From Methanofollis ethanolicus (GTDB taxonomy: Archaea; Halobacteriota; Methanomicrobia; Methanomicrobiales; Methanofollaceae): a stretch of DNA of 64,000 nucleotides. The translations under genes and the position numbers were made by a program. The notes under the pieces were generated by a model. It saw nothing but the letters and a program-made list of their open reading frames with translations, did not search any database and had not been told where the DNA came from. Positions 55,665 to 62,976 of the stretch are shown here, one piece after another. Where the stretch lies: the NCBI RefSeq assembly GCF_001571385.1, contig NZ_BCNW01000001.1, positions 930,001 through 994,000 on the forward strand, read 5' to 3'. The number at the start of each line of letters is the position of its first letter. The first letter of the stretch is position 1.

Positions 55665-55698
55665 TGCCCCTGGTGGACCGGGCATCGAAGAAACGGAT

Positions 55699-56328
55699 TT
55701 ATTTTTTCTGCTGAAGGGTGTCGATCTCTTCCTTGATCTGGGCAAGGCGTTCCTGCTGGAACCTGATGCTGTTTTCCATGGTCTTGATCGCAAGGGAGAC
55801 TTTCTCGCTCGCCTTGCTGTCATTGATATTGTAGGTCGTCTCAAGGATGCGGAGGAGGCGGTTGTTCACGTCGACCCCTTTTGCGAGCCGCGCGTATTCG
55901 TCGACAAGGCGCTGGTCGAGTCCGACCTCCTTCGCCCTTTCGACATCGTCCCTGATCATCTCACGGCGCTTGAGCACGCGCTCGATCGCGTCATAGAGTT
56001 CCCGATGGGTGATGGGCTTTAAGATGTAGTCTTCGATATATGAGCCGTACCCTTCTGCTTCATCTGGCGTGAGTTGTTTTGCTGTCAGCATCAATACCGG
56101 GATGTCGCGCGTCTTCGGGTTGATCTTGATATTTTCGAGAGTCTCCCAGCCGTCCATCGGCTCCATCATGATGTCGAGAAGGATGAGGTCGGGTGTGACG
56201 GTAGTGAGGATCTCAAGGGCCTCCTCGCCGCCGTATGCCGCGATTGACTGGTACCCTCCCCTCTCCAGCATGGTGACGAAGACATCCACGATGAATGGGC
56301 TGTCGTCCACCACCAGAACCGTGTACAT
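55699..56328 (-). CDS. Response regulator with C-terminal helical output domain
   Basis: 209 residues. Receiver domain (1-120): acidic pocket Asp8-Asp9, phospho-acceptor Asp52 in LILLDIMMEPMDG, Thr in VLMLTAK and Lys in YILKPITH. The rest (about 125-209) is helical, ending in a coiled-coil-like ENSIRFQQERLAQIKEEIDTLQQ, not a DNA-binding domain. Its ATG overlaps the Roadblock stop by 1 nt. Probably signals through protein contacts. Confidence 0.92.
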   Translation of the reverse strand: MYTVLVVDDSPFIVDVFVTMLERGGYQSIAAYGGEEALEILTTVTPDLILLDIMMEPMDGWETLENIKINPKTRDIPVLMLTAKQLTPDEAEGYGSYIEDYILKPITHRELYDAIERVLKRREMIRDDVERAKEVGLDQRLVDEYARLAKGVDVNNRLLRILETTYNINDSKASEKVSLAIKTMENSIRFQQERLAQIKEEIDTLQQKK

Positions 56329-56702
56329 TATAGTACCTCCGCGATCTCAGCCGCGATCTTGGTGAATAACTTGTAGGCTGCCTCTGTGTCTGCCGTGGGA
56401 TCGAGGACGACCGCAAGGAGCGTCCGGTCTCCGGCACCCATGACAAGCATCGAGGCGTCGTCTGAGGTGACCAGTACCTTCCCTGGTGGCTGGATATGTG
56501 ATATGCTCGCCGCGGCCTCGGCCGCTGCCAGCATGGTCGCGCTCATGGCAGCGAAAGAAGGTACGGATACCCCTGCTGCGAACGATTTGCCCATCAGGAT
56601 CCCGTCGCGGGAGGCGAGCACGCAGGCTGAAACGCCCCTGACCTCCATGATCTCCCTGATGAACGAATTTATTCTCTCTTTTAATCCCTGATGTTCTGTC
56701 AT
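56328..56702 (-). CDS. Roadblock/LC7 domain protein
   Basis: 124 residues from ATG at 56702; the GTG at 56708 is an alternative. The fold shows GVSACVLASRDGILMGKSF, the MSATMLAAAEAAASI helix and ASMLVMGAGDRTLLAVVLDP, as in MglB-type Roadblock proteins that dimerise and regulate small GTPases. The promoter is a TATATAAG element at 56726-56734, giving a leaderless transcript. Co-transcribed with the response regulator. Confidence 0.9.
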   Translation of the reverse strand: MTEHQGLKERINSFIREIMEVRGVSACVLASRDGILMGKSFAAGVSVPSFAAMSATMLAAAEAAASISHIQPPGKVLVTSDDASMLVMGAGDRTLLAVVLDPTADTEAAYKLFTKIAAEIAEVL

Positions 56703-57055
56703 GCCCACCGTGTATCTTACTTCATCTTATATATCATATTTTGGTTTCTCTTGCGCCTGATATCTGGTAATCTCACCAATATGGGCATGTTATGGGGTTC
56801 TTGTCGACGGGTTCCGAACATTTTGATTTTTTTTCTCGTGCATCTGTCCGGGACGAATGTTCTGTTCGGTGCATGTGCGGTCTGTTAAAATTCGCCGTTT
56901 GTGCCGGTTTTTCAGAATCGGGTGTGACATCTCCTGCAGGAGATATCGATATATTTTAATGGCGATCTTGATGCTGTCTTGTGATGTAATATTATCTTTT
57001 CTATTTCTCACCATTAACATAGGGTTATAATATTCCTAAACACTACACCATATTA
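56703..57055. promoter_or_regulatory. Divergent promoter region between two signalling operons
   Basis: 353 bp without a credible gene (the two small ORFs are low-quality and AT-rich). TATATAAG at 56726-56734 (minus) and GTTATAATATT at 57024-57034 (plus) drive the two operons, each about 25 bp before an ATG. The middle is AT-rich, contains TCGATATATTTTAATGGCG near 56948-56966, and could hold shared operators. Confidence 0.65.
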
Positions 57056-58096
57056 ATGGATATTCCGAGAGGTACCTTCTCTACAATCAGACGAGATACC
57101 GCCATATCTGCTGTTCTTGCAGAGATCCGGGATACATCATTCAGCGGATATGCGATGGTGAGCCACGGAGGCGGCCTGATCTCACTTGTCTTCTCCGAAG
57201 GTGCCTGCATACTCGCAGAGTACCAGGGCCTGCTTGGCGCCGCAGCCTTGCAGGCAGTCCAGTCAATGGGGGAGGAGACGGCAGAGATCGGGCTTTATCT
57301 TCTCACACGCCAGCAGCTTCGGCTGGCAGACGAATTCAACAGAAATGCCCGGGTCAGTATTGGCGAACCCCCTGTACGGAGTGGGGGGGCGCCGGCGGCA
57401 CGGGGCGCCGTGAAGACACAGCAGGTCGCGCCGGCCTCTCCCGGGAAAGAGCGCCTCGTCGTTCCCAGGGGGGAACTTTGCGAGGTAAAAAAGGATGTGA
57501 CGATTGCAGGGATGCTTGAAAACCTGAATGAGCGCGCATTCACTGGCTATGGTCTCTTTACGCTGGCTTCGGTCGGCTTTACCCTTGTTTTTTCCGGGGG
57601 GTCCTGTATTCTTGCCGCGTATGGCAGGGAGCGCGGCGCTGCCGCTCTGGAAAAAGCGAAGGCATCGGGTGGGCCGGGTGATGTCGGTCTCTATACCCTC
57701 ACTCTCCAGCAGATCGCCCTCTCTCTCGAGTTCAACGGAGGGTACCGTGTCGAAGGTCTGCCCCGGACAGAGGTCCGCTCTATGGCTGACGGCCCTTCTC
57801 TTTCTCAGAAAGGGGTGGAGGCACCTGCCCCGAAGAACCGGTCGCCGCTGCCTCCCTTGAAGGGGGGTGCGGCAGGGCCTGCTGTCCCCTCCCCGGCACC
57901 ACCGGTACGGGAGGATCTGAAGGGAACCGACTCTGACTCCTCAATGGTGACCGCTGCCGTCATGAGAGACCTCGACGCCCTTGATGCGATCGATCCCGTA
58001 CAAATGGCGGCAAACCTGAAGACCGGTTATGTCTCGATACTGGACCGCCTCCAGCTCGGGCATCTGGTCGATGAAAAGAAGAAAAAGGAAGCGTGA
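57056..58096 (+). CDS. DUF2226-like protein with two tandem repeat domains
   Basis: 346 residues; leaderless start at ATG 57056, 26 bp after a TATAATATT box. Two copies of one domain: repeat 1 about 1-95 (MDIPRGTFSTIRRDTAISAVL... FSGYAMVSHGGGLISLVFSEGACILAEYQGLLGAAAL) and repeat 2 about 135-240 (LVVPRGELCEVKKDVTIAGML... FTGYGLFTLASVGFTLVFSGGSCILAAYGRERGAAAL). A Pro-rich linker and a C-terminal helix ending KKKKEA follow. The family is found in methanogens and has no known role; here it leads a MinD-containing operon. Confidence 0.78.
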   Translation: MDIPRGTFSTIRRDTAISAVLAEIRDTSFSGYAMVSHGGGLISLVFSEGACILAEYQGLLGAAALQAVQSMGEETAEIGLYLLTRQQLRLADEFNRNARVSIGEPPVRSGGAPAARGAVKTQQVAPASPGKERLVVPRGELCEVKKDVTIAGMLENLNERAFTGYGLFTLASVGFTLVFSGGSCILAAYGRERGAAALEKAKASGGPGDVGLYTLTLQQIALSLEFNGGYRVEGLPRTEVRSMADGPSLSQKGVEAPAPKNRSPLPPLKGGAAGPAVPSPAPPVREDLKGTDSDSSMVTAAVMRDLDALDAIDPVQMAANLKTGYVSILDRLQLGHLVDEKKKKEA

Positions 58097-58103
58097 TAGT
58101 CAC

Positions 58104-58697
58104 ATGGATGATGGAACAACGTTCATTGCACTGGGACAGATCATCGTCGTCCTCCTTGCATTGATAGGTCTGGGTGTTGCCGGCTGTGTCCTCTATCTGG
58201 TGAGAGTTCAGGACCAGCTGGCGGCGATACGAAAAGATTCGCAGGAAAGGCAGCAGTATGCCCAGCTGCGGAACATCATCGGCGGGACAGCACAGGCGCC
58301 GGTGGACATGTTCACGCTCTTCAAGCATATCCAGCGGTCTCGTGAGGTTGAATGGGAAAAGCCTCCCCTTGCTCTCAGCCTCTTTGATGGACGCACCGAT
58401 ATTGCGGGGAGCATGCAGGCGATGTGTGAAAAGTACTATCTGGATGCATTCACGATCGCCACCGACGATGGTCTTGTGGTCGCCTCCTCGGAGGACGACG
58501 CATCTACCGATGCGGCAAAGTACAGTTACCTCTTTACCGAGGGGAAACTTCCCGACGATCCGAAGGTGATGCTCTTTGGTATCCAGCACAAGGGATCGAA
58601 CCTTGTCGGCATCCTCAGAACCGAACACAACATCCCCGATGCCTGGGTCAAAGACATGGAAAGCGACGCGGTGTCCGTTCTGAGGAACTGGCTGTGA
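58104..58697 (+). CDS. Membrane-anchored Roadblock/LC7-like protein
   Basis: 197 residues from ATG at 58104. N-terminal TM helix (IIVVLLALIGLGVAGCVLYLV, about 13-33) plus a short coiled coil (RVQDQLAAIRKDSQERQQ), then a Roadblock-like domain: LDAFTIATDDGLVVASSEDD, the central helices, and KVMLFGIQHKGSNLVGILRTEH. It could recruit MinD or the soluble Roadblock protein to the membrane. Eight bp after the DUF2226-like gene. Confidence 0.78.
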   Translation: MDDGTTFIALGQIIVVLLALIGLGVAGCVLYLVRVQDQLAAIRKDSQERQQYAQLRNIIGGTAQAPVDMFTLFKHIQRSREVEWEKPPLALSLFDGRTDIAGSMQAMCEKYYLDAFTIATDDGLVVASSEDDASTDAAKYSYLFTEGKLPDDPKVMLFGIQHKGSNLVGILRTEHNIPDAWVKDMESDAVSVLRNWL

Positions 58698-58755
58698 GGA
58701 TAGTGTGGAGGTCGGACAGAATGAGTCGAACCGAAGCATGGTTACGAGGAATGAG

Positions 58756-59541
58756 ATGATACGAGCATACACAATAGCATCCGGTAAGGGCGGGACGGGG
58801 AAAACGACCTTCACGGTCAATCTCGGCACCGCACTTGCTCAGCTCGGCAAAGAGACCTATATTCTTGATGCTGACGTCGGGATGGCGAATATCGGGATCC
58901 TGCTTGGCCTGGAGAATGTGCCGGTGACCCTCCATGAGGTACTTGCCGGAAAAGCAACTATTGATGAAGCGATCTATGACGGCCCTGCCGGTCTGAAGGT
59001 GGTCCCGAGCGGTATCTCCCTCCAGGGGTTTCAGGATGCAAATCCTGACCGTTTGAGGGAAGTTATGCATGACCTTGTCGACCGGTGCGATTACCTGCTG
59101 ATCGATGCCCCGGCAGGCATCAGCAGAGACGGTGTGGTCCCGCTTGCAGTTGCCGATGAGGTGATCCTGGTCGTCAATCCGGAGCTCTCCTCCATTGTCG
59201 ACGCGCTGAAGACCAAGATCCTCACCGAACTTGTCGGGGGCCATGTCCAGCATGCGATCATCAACAGGGCCGGCAGGGACAACCTTGATTTCGTCGAGCA
59301 CAAGATTGAAAAGTCTCTGGGTGTCACCTCACTGGGCGTCATCCCCGAAGACACCTATGTCAGGGAATCGGCGGCGTACAAAATGCCGGTGGTGATCAAG
59401 CACCCGACCTCGGGCGCTGCACGAGCGATCAAGAAGATCGCCGCGGAGATCGCCGGTTGCGAGTATCACGACGATGTCGCCGCAACACGTGAAGGATTCA
59501 TTGATCGTCTTGCAAGAACACTCTTCAGGGGGAATCGGTAA
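58756..59541 (+). CDS. MinD/ParA-like ATPase
   Basis: 261 residues from ATG at 58756 (GAGGA 6-10 bases upstream; two earlier in-frame starts, GTG at 58705 and ATG at 58738, only add a polar tail). Deviant Walker A ASGKGGTGKTT (residues 9-18), LDADVGMANIGILLGL switch I, LLIDAPAGISRDGV switch II and INRAGR are MinD hallmarks. The C-terminal EGFIDRLARTLFRGNR is an amphipathic helix like the membrane-targeting sequence of MinD. No MinC/MinE partner is present; Roadblock-like proteins replace them in this operon. Confidence 0.9.
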   Translation: MIRAYTIASGKGGTGKTTFTVNLGTALAQLGKETYILDADVGMANIGILLGLENVPVTLHEVLAGKATIDEAIYDGPAGLKVVPSGISLQGFQDANPDRLREVMHDLVDRCDYLLIDAPAGISRDGVVPLAVADEVILVVNPELSSIVDALKTKILTELVGGHVQHAIINRAGRDNLDFVEHKIEKSLGVTSLGVIPEDTYVRESAAYKMPVVIKHPTSGAARAIKKIAAEIAGCEYHDDVAATREGFIDRLARTLFRGNR

Positions 59542-59542
59542 A

Positions 59543-59749
59543 ATGGAACCATTCGACATGGGAGGCATCCTCCTCATTATTCTGGGCTGCGTGATTGTCA
59601 TCCAGCTCTTCATCATGTATATCATGTATGTCAGAATTCAGCAGCTGCTGACAGAAGTCGACGCCATCGGTAGCAAGATGAAGATCACGGACACCGAACT
59701 TGAAGCACTCACCAAGAATGTTGAAAAGTTCAAGCAGTTACGGATCTGA
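59543..59749 (+). CDS. Small single-TM protein with coiled-coil tail
   Basis: 68 residues, ATG 59543, 2 nt after the MinD stop with AGGGGGAA upstream. TM helix ILLIILGCVIVIQLFIMYIMYV followed by a heptad-patterned tail (IQQLLTEVDAIGSKM...LEALTKNVEKFKQL). Fits a membrane anchor or adaptor for the operon's ATPase. A T-rich terminator follows. Confidence 0.72.
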   Translation: MEPFDMGGILLIILGCVIVIQLFIMYIMYVRIQQLLTEVDAIGSKMKITDTELEALTKNVEKFKQLRI

Positions 59750-59834
59750 ATTTATTTTACTTTTTTAGTCTCTAATGAATCGCTCCTGAAACGAAGTTTC
59801 AGGCGGTTCTTTGAAACCATCTCGGGGTTTTCAT

Positions 59835-60191
59835 GGAGCATGTCCCAAAACTCTCGTTCACTCCCCCCATCTCTGCATGCAGGGATCGTGAGATAATATC
59901 ATGATCGGGTCGATATCTTCCCAAATTCCCTGAAGAATCGTGCGAAACCACCGCCTTCCCTACCTCTCTGCCGGGGGACTGACGCCCCCGGACCCCCGAA
60001 ACAGGATAGGGTCGGGGAAGAGAGACCAGAGGTCCTGATGAAGGAGATTGCCCTCCACCTCCTATCGCAATGAGGGGGGGATCGGGGGGTGAAACCCCCC
60101 GGACAAGACACCAGAACAGGATTTTTCAGAACCGAATGTGAGTCCTTTCATCGGCGCGCATGAAGGTTCGGATCAGTTCTGGGATGACCTC
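59835..60191 (-). repeat. Dispersed ~357-bp repeat, copy B
   Basis: Reverse complement of copy A (18936-19293) over its whole length with a few per cent substitutions. Boundaries are sharp at both ends (GGAGCAT... and ...GATGACCTC) and the flanks are unrelated. Orientation is inverted relative to copy A, about 41 kb away. Confidence 0.9.
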
Positions 60192-60503
60192 ATGGTAAAT
60201 CTTTTACCTGTCTTCTCATGCTCCCTTCGGTCGTAGACCCCAGACCCCTGATGTACGATAGGGCGGGGACGACAGAACAGGAAATCCCGGGAAGAGATTG
60301 CCATCCCATCCTCCTGATGTCTGGGGTTTTAGGGTGAAAGCCCCGGTGAATTATGCCCGTACACTACCTTCCCCGTACTGCTGCGTTCTCCGGGGGCGGC
60401 GATACACCTCTTCTCCTCCACCTCCTCCCGCTCCAGTCCTCTGCTCGCGAGTCGTCCCTGTCACCGCCCTCTGGCCCTCATTCGAATGCTCCTGACGGAA
60501 GAG

Positions 60504-60512
60504 TACATATAG
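60504..60512 (+). promoter_or_regulatory. tRNA-Pro promoter
   Basis: TACATATAG about 30 bp before the first base of the tRNA. Confidence 0.6.
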
Positions 60513-60540
60513 CGTGACGTCCCAACATATACAGTCGGTT

Positions 60541-60617
60541 GGGGTCATAGGGTAGCCTGGCCATCCTAGGAGACTGGGGGTCTTCTGACCCGCGTTCAAA
60601 TCGCGGTGACCCCACCA
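60541..60617 (+). tRNA. tRNA-Pro (anticodon GGG) with encoded CCA
   Basis: Cloverleaf: acceptor GGGGTCA/TGACCCC, D-arm with GGGTAGCCTGG..CCATCC, anticodon arm GGAGA-CTGGGGG-TCTTC with anticodon GGG, variable TGAC, T-arm CCGCG-TTCAAAT-CGCGG, discriminator A and then CCA at 60615-60617. Unlike tRNA-Lys here, CCA is encoded. Confidence 0.93.
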
Positions 60618-60636
60618 CCTTATTCTTGGTGCTTTT

Positions 60637-61497
60637 ATGAAATTTCAGCCACGGTGTACTGAATGTCTTCTCTCCCGTGTGGGATATGAGGCCGGGCTTG
60701 TGCTCGACGATCCCGCAGCGATCGAGGAGGTGCGGCGTGCGGCGGCGGCAGTGCTCGCCGCGGGACAGGATGACCCGGCGGTGCCGGCGCCGGTGCTTGC
60801 AGGTGCTGTCCACCGGTGCGCGTATAGTCTGATCGGTGTCGATGACCCGTACCTGGACCTTAAGAAGCAGAACAACAGGGACGCCCTCCTTGCCGTCGAA
60901 ATGGTCGCGCCCGACCTCGTGACTTTCAGGGATTATGTCACTGCCGCGGTGCTCGGCAACACCTTTGACTACGGTGTCCAGTCCCACCAGGTGACCGGAG
61001 ACTTTCTCTCGTTCTTTGCGACAGAGTTCCCGAAAGGCCTTGCAATCGACGACACCGACAGGATCCTCCCGCTCTGCCGCGATATCGTCTATTTCACTGA
61101 CAATTGCGGGGAGATTGTCTTCGACCGCCTCCTTCTCAGGTACCTGAAGGCACAGGGTGCGACGGTGACCGTCGTCGTGCGCGGCGCTCCCATTCTCAAT
61201 GACGCTACCATGGAAGACGCCCTCACCCTCGGCCTTGACGCCATTGCCGACCACGTGACCACGACAACCCGCGGCGAGCGTGAACTCGGCGTGAACCTCT
61301 CTCTCATCCCTGACGACCTTGCGATGGCCCTCGAAGGATGCAGCCTTGTCATTGCAAAGGGGATGGCAAACTACGAAGCTCTCACCGAATATGACGATTT
61401 CCCGCCGACCGCCTTCCTGATGGCTGTCAAGTGCGAGACGATCGCTGGTATGGTCGGCGTCCCGAAGGGATCGAAGGTGGCGCTGCTCAGGGACTGA
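60637..61497 (+). CDS. DUF89 (ARMT1-like) metal-dependent phosphatase
   Basis: 286 residues. N-terminal CTECLLSRVGYE gives the CxxC of the archaeal subgroup. The core motifs DNCGEIVFDRLLLRYL, VVVRGAPILNDATMEDAL and IAKGMANYEAL are the conserved metal/phosphate residues of damage-control phosphatases, which act on phosphorylated metabolite by-products. Physiological substrate unknown. It begins 20 bp after the tRNA. Confidence 0.9.
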   Translation: MKFQPRCTECLLSRVGYEAGLVLDDPAAIEEVRRAAAAVLAAGQDDPAVPAPVLAGAVHRCAYSLIGVDDPYLDLKKQNNRDALLAVEMVAPDLVTFRDYVTAAVLGNTFDYGVQSHQVTGDFLSFFATEFPKGLAIDDTDRILPLCRDIVYFTDNCGEIVFDRLLLRYLKAQGATVTVVVRGAPILNDATMEDALTLGLDAIADHVTTTTRGERELGVNLSLIPDDLAMALEGCSLVIAKGMANYEALTEYDDFPPTAFLMAVKCETIAGMVGVPKGSKVALLRD

Positions 61498-62200
61498 TCT
61501 CGTCCTTCTCCCGGATCATTCCTTCCATGCACCGTTTAATGAGATCTTCGGTTCGTGGATTGCCCGGGCACCGGGCCCCGGCGCGCGTGCAGAAGGCGGC
61601 GGCCTCCTCATAATGGCCGAGTGCGATGAGACGTTCGGCCATCTCATGGAGGAGGTCGACGTTGGTCGGGTCAAGGCGGCACCCGCGGGTCAGAAACTCC
61701 AGTGCTTCCCTCTCGTTTCTGGCCGTCTTTGCAAGATAATACAGTAACTCCGGCTGGTTCGGCTTTTTTCTCAGGGCCTGCCAGAAGGCCTCCCGGGCCT
61801 CTTCTTTCCTGCCGAGGTTGTAGAGCGCCGCCCCGTGGCCGAACCAGGCCTCGCCGTCGTACCTGTTGAGGGTGAGGGCTGCAAGGAAGGCCTCGTCGGC
61901 GGGCCCGGGCGTGTCGAGTTTGAGAAGTGAACTCCCCAGGAGAACAAGGGCCTTCAGGTTCCCGGGCTCACGGGTGGCGGCCATAAGGAAGTGCTGGTAT
62001 GCCCGGGTGTACTGGCCTGTCGCCATCAGCACCTCCCCCTTGCCGATCAGGAAGTCAGGGTGGTCGGGCACCACCTTGAGTGCACGCTCGAAAAAAGAGA
62101 GCGCTTCCTCGTATTCGTGCATGGAGAGGTGTGTGATGCCCTCGTTGTACCATCCGAGAGCATATCTTTTCTGTCGGGGTATATCCTGCATGGCGATCAC
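61487..62200 (-). CDS. TPR-repeat protein
   Basis: 237 residues. Five or six tetratricopeptide repeats are visible (ALGWYNEGITHLSMHEYEEALSFFERALKVVPDHP; LIGKGEVLMATGQYTRAYQHFLMAATREPGNL; AWFGHGAALYNLGRKEEAREAFWQALRKKPNQP; LLHEMAERLIALGHYEEAAAF). Soluble scaffold for protein interactions. GTG at 62200 or ATG at 62191 is possible; an AAATATAATAAATAG promoter lies near 62232-62246. Overlaps the DUF89 gene end by 11 bp, convergent. Confidence 0.88.
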   Translation of the reverse strand: MIAMQDIPRQKRYALGWYNEGITHLSMHEYEEALSFFERALKVVPDHPDFLIGKGEVLMATGQYTRAYQHFLMAATREPGNLKALVLLGSSLLKLDTPGPADEAFLAALTLNRYDGEAWFGHGAALYNLGRKEEAREAFWQALRKKPNQPELLYYLAKTARNEREALEFLTRGCRLDPTNVDLLHEMAERLIALGHYEEAAAFCTRAGARCPGNPRTEDLIKRCMEGMIREKDEISP

Positions 62201-62517
62201 GGGCGGTGCGACGAATGATCAAATACTATTTATTATATTTATTTGTTTTCCTGGATCCAGGGGAACAATAATACTGAATTCATAATATAATCATATATTT
62301 TTGTAATGTGTGAGAAAATAGTGGTTATTTGTTGGTGGATCTCTCCCGCCTTTCTCGTCCCTGCCTCTCTCTGGCGAGGGCGTCCATTAAAGAGGTGATG
62401 ACCTGGCATGGAAGAATATTTTTTGCCAGAAAAAAAGCCTTTAATGGAACATTCGGCACGATCAAAACTCTGTATATCTCCAGACAGGTTTATATGCGGC
62501 CTCTCCGTATTCTTCGT
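62201..62517. other. Divergent promoter region of TPR and NfeD genes
   Basis: 317 bp, no gene (the open frame starting at TTG 62329 is an artefact; the promoter lies inside it). Contains an AT-rich block 62219-62325 and the two promoters: minus near 62232-62246, plus TTTATATG at 62489-62496. Confidence 0.65.
62489..62496 (+). promoter_or_regulatory. TATA box of the nfeD-SPFH operon
   Basis: TTTATATG centred 26 bp before ATG at 62518; predicts a leaderless transcript. Confidence 0.7.
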
Positions 62518-62976
62518 ATGGATCCTGTGCTGGGCATCTCCCTTGGCTGGGTTCTGATCGTGCTCGGGGCCCTCCTGCTCGTTATCGAAGCCACGAATCC
62601 CGGCTTCTTCGTCGCCGTCCCCGGGACCGTGATGATCATCCTGGGTGTTCTCTTTGTGCTGGGCGTCGATGTTTTCGGGTCGACCCTCGGCGTCGTCGTC
62701 GGGGTGGTGACTGCCCTTGCGGCGGCCGCGGTCACGGTCTGGCTCTACTCCCGGATCACTCCCCAGGAAAAGCCGACGACGATCAGCCGCGACTCCGTCG
62801 TCGGCCAGGAGGGGCATGTTGTCAGGGACGTGGACCCTGACTCCATCGCGGGGAAGGTCAGGATCGGTGGTGTCGAGTGGAGCGCCAGCTCGGCCTCCGC
62901 CCCTCTCAGGGTGGGGACGAGAGTCGTCGTCGTCCGTTCCGAGGGCGTGCATGTCGTTGTCGATGAGGTGAAATGA
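62518..62976 (+). CDS. NfeD-like membrane protein with C-terminal OB domain
   Basis: 152 residues from ATG at 62518. Three TM helices (GWVLIVLGALLLVIEAT; GFFVAVPGTVMIILGVLFVLG; LGVVVGVVTALAAAAVTVWLY), then an OB-fold domain (DSVVGQEGHVVRDVDPDSIAGKVRIGGVEWSASS... VVVVRSEGVHVVVDEV) typical of NfeD. It partners with the SPFH protein encoded immediately downstream, the standard nfeD-stomatin pair in membrane microdomain organisation. Confidence 0.9.
   Translation: MDPVLGISLGWVLIVLGALLLVIEATNPGFFVAVPGTVMIILGVLFVLGVDVFGSTLGVVVGVVTALAAAAVTVWLYSRITPQEKPTTISRDSVVGQEGHVVRDVDPDSIAGKVRIGGVEWSASSASAPLRVGTRVVVVRSEGVHVVVDEVK

Larger units (their letters stand above)
59750..60540. other. Long intergenic region with repeat copy B
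   Basis: No gene. T-runs at 59750-59768 (ATTTATTTTACTTTTTT) terminate the MinD operon. Repeat copy B spans 59835-60191. From about 60215 to 60360 is another GC-rich, repeat-like stretch with partial similarity to the long repeat's hairpins (GGGGTTTTAGGGTGAAAGCCCCGG). The tRNA-Pro promoter lies at 60504-60512. Confidence 0.7.

Noticed and set aside
56691-57020. Two small ORFs (65 and 76 residues) in the divergent promoter region
   Set aside because: They cross both predicted promoters, lack ribosome binding sites and have no conserved features.
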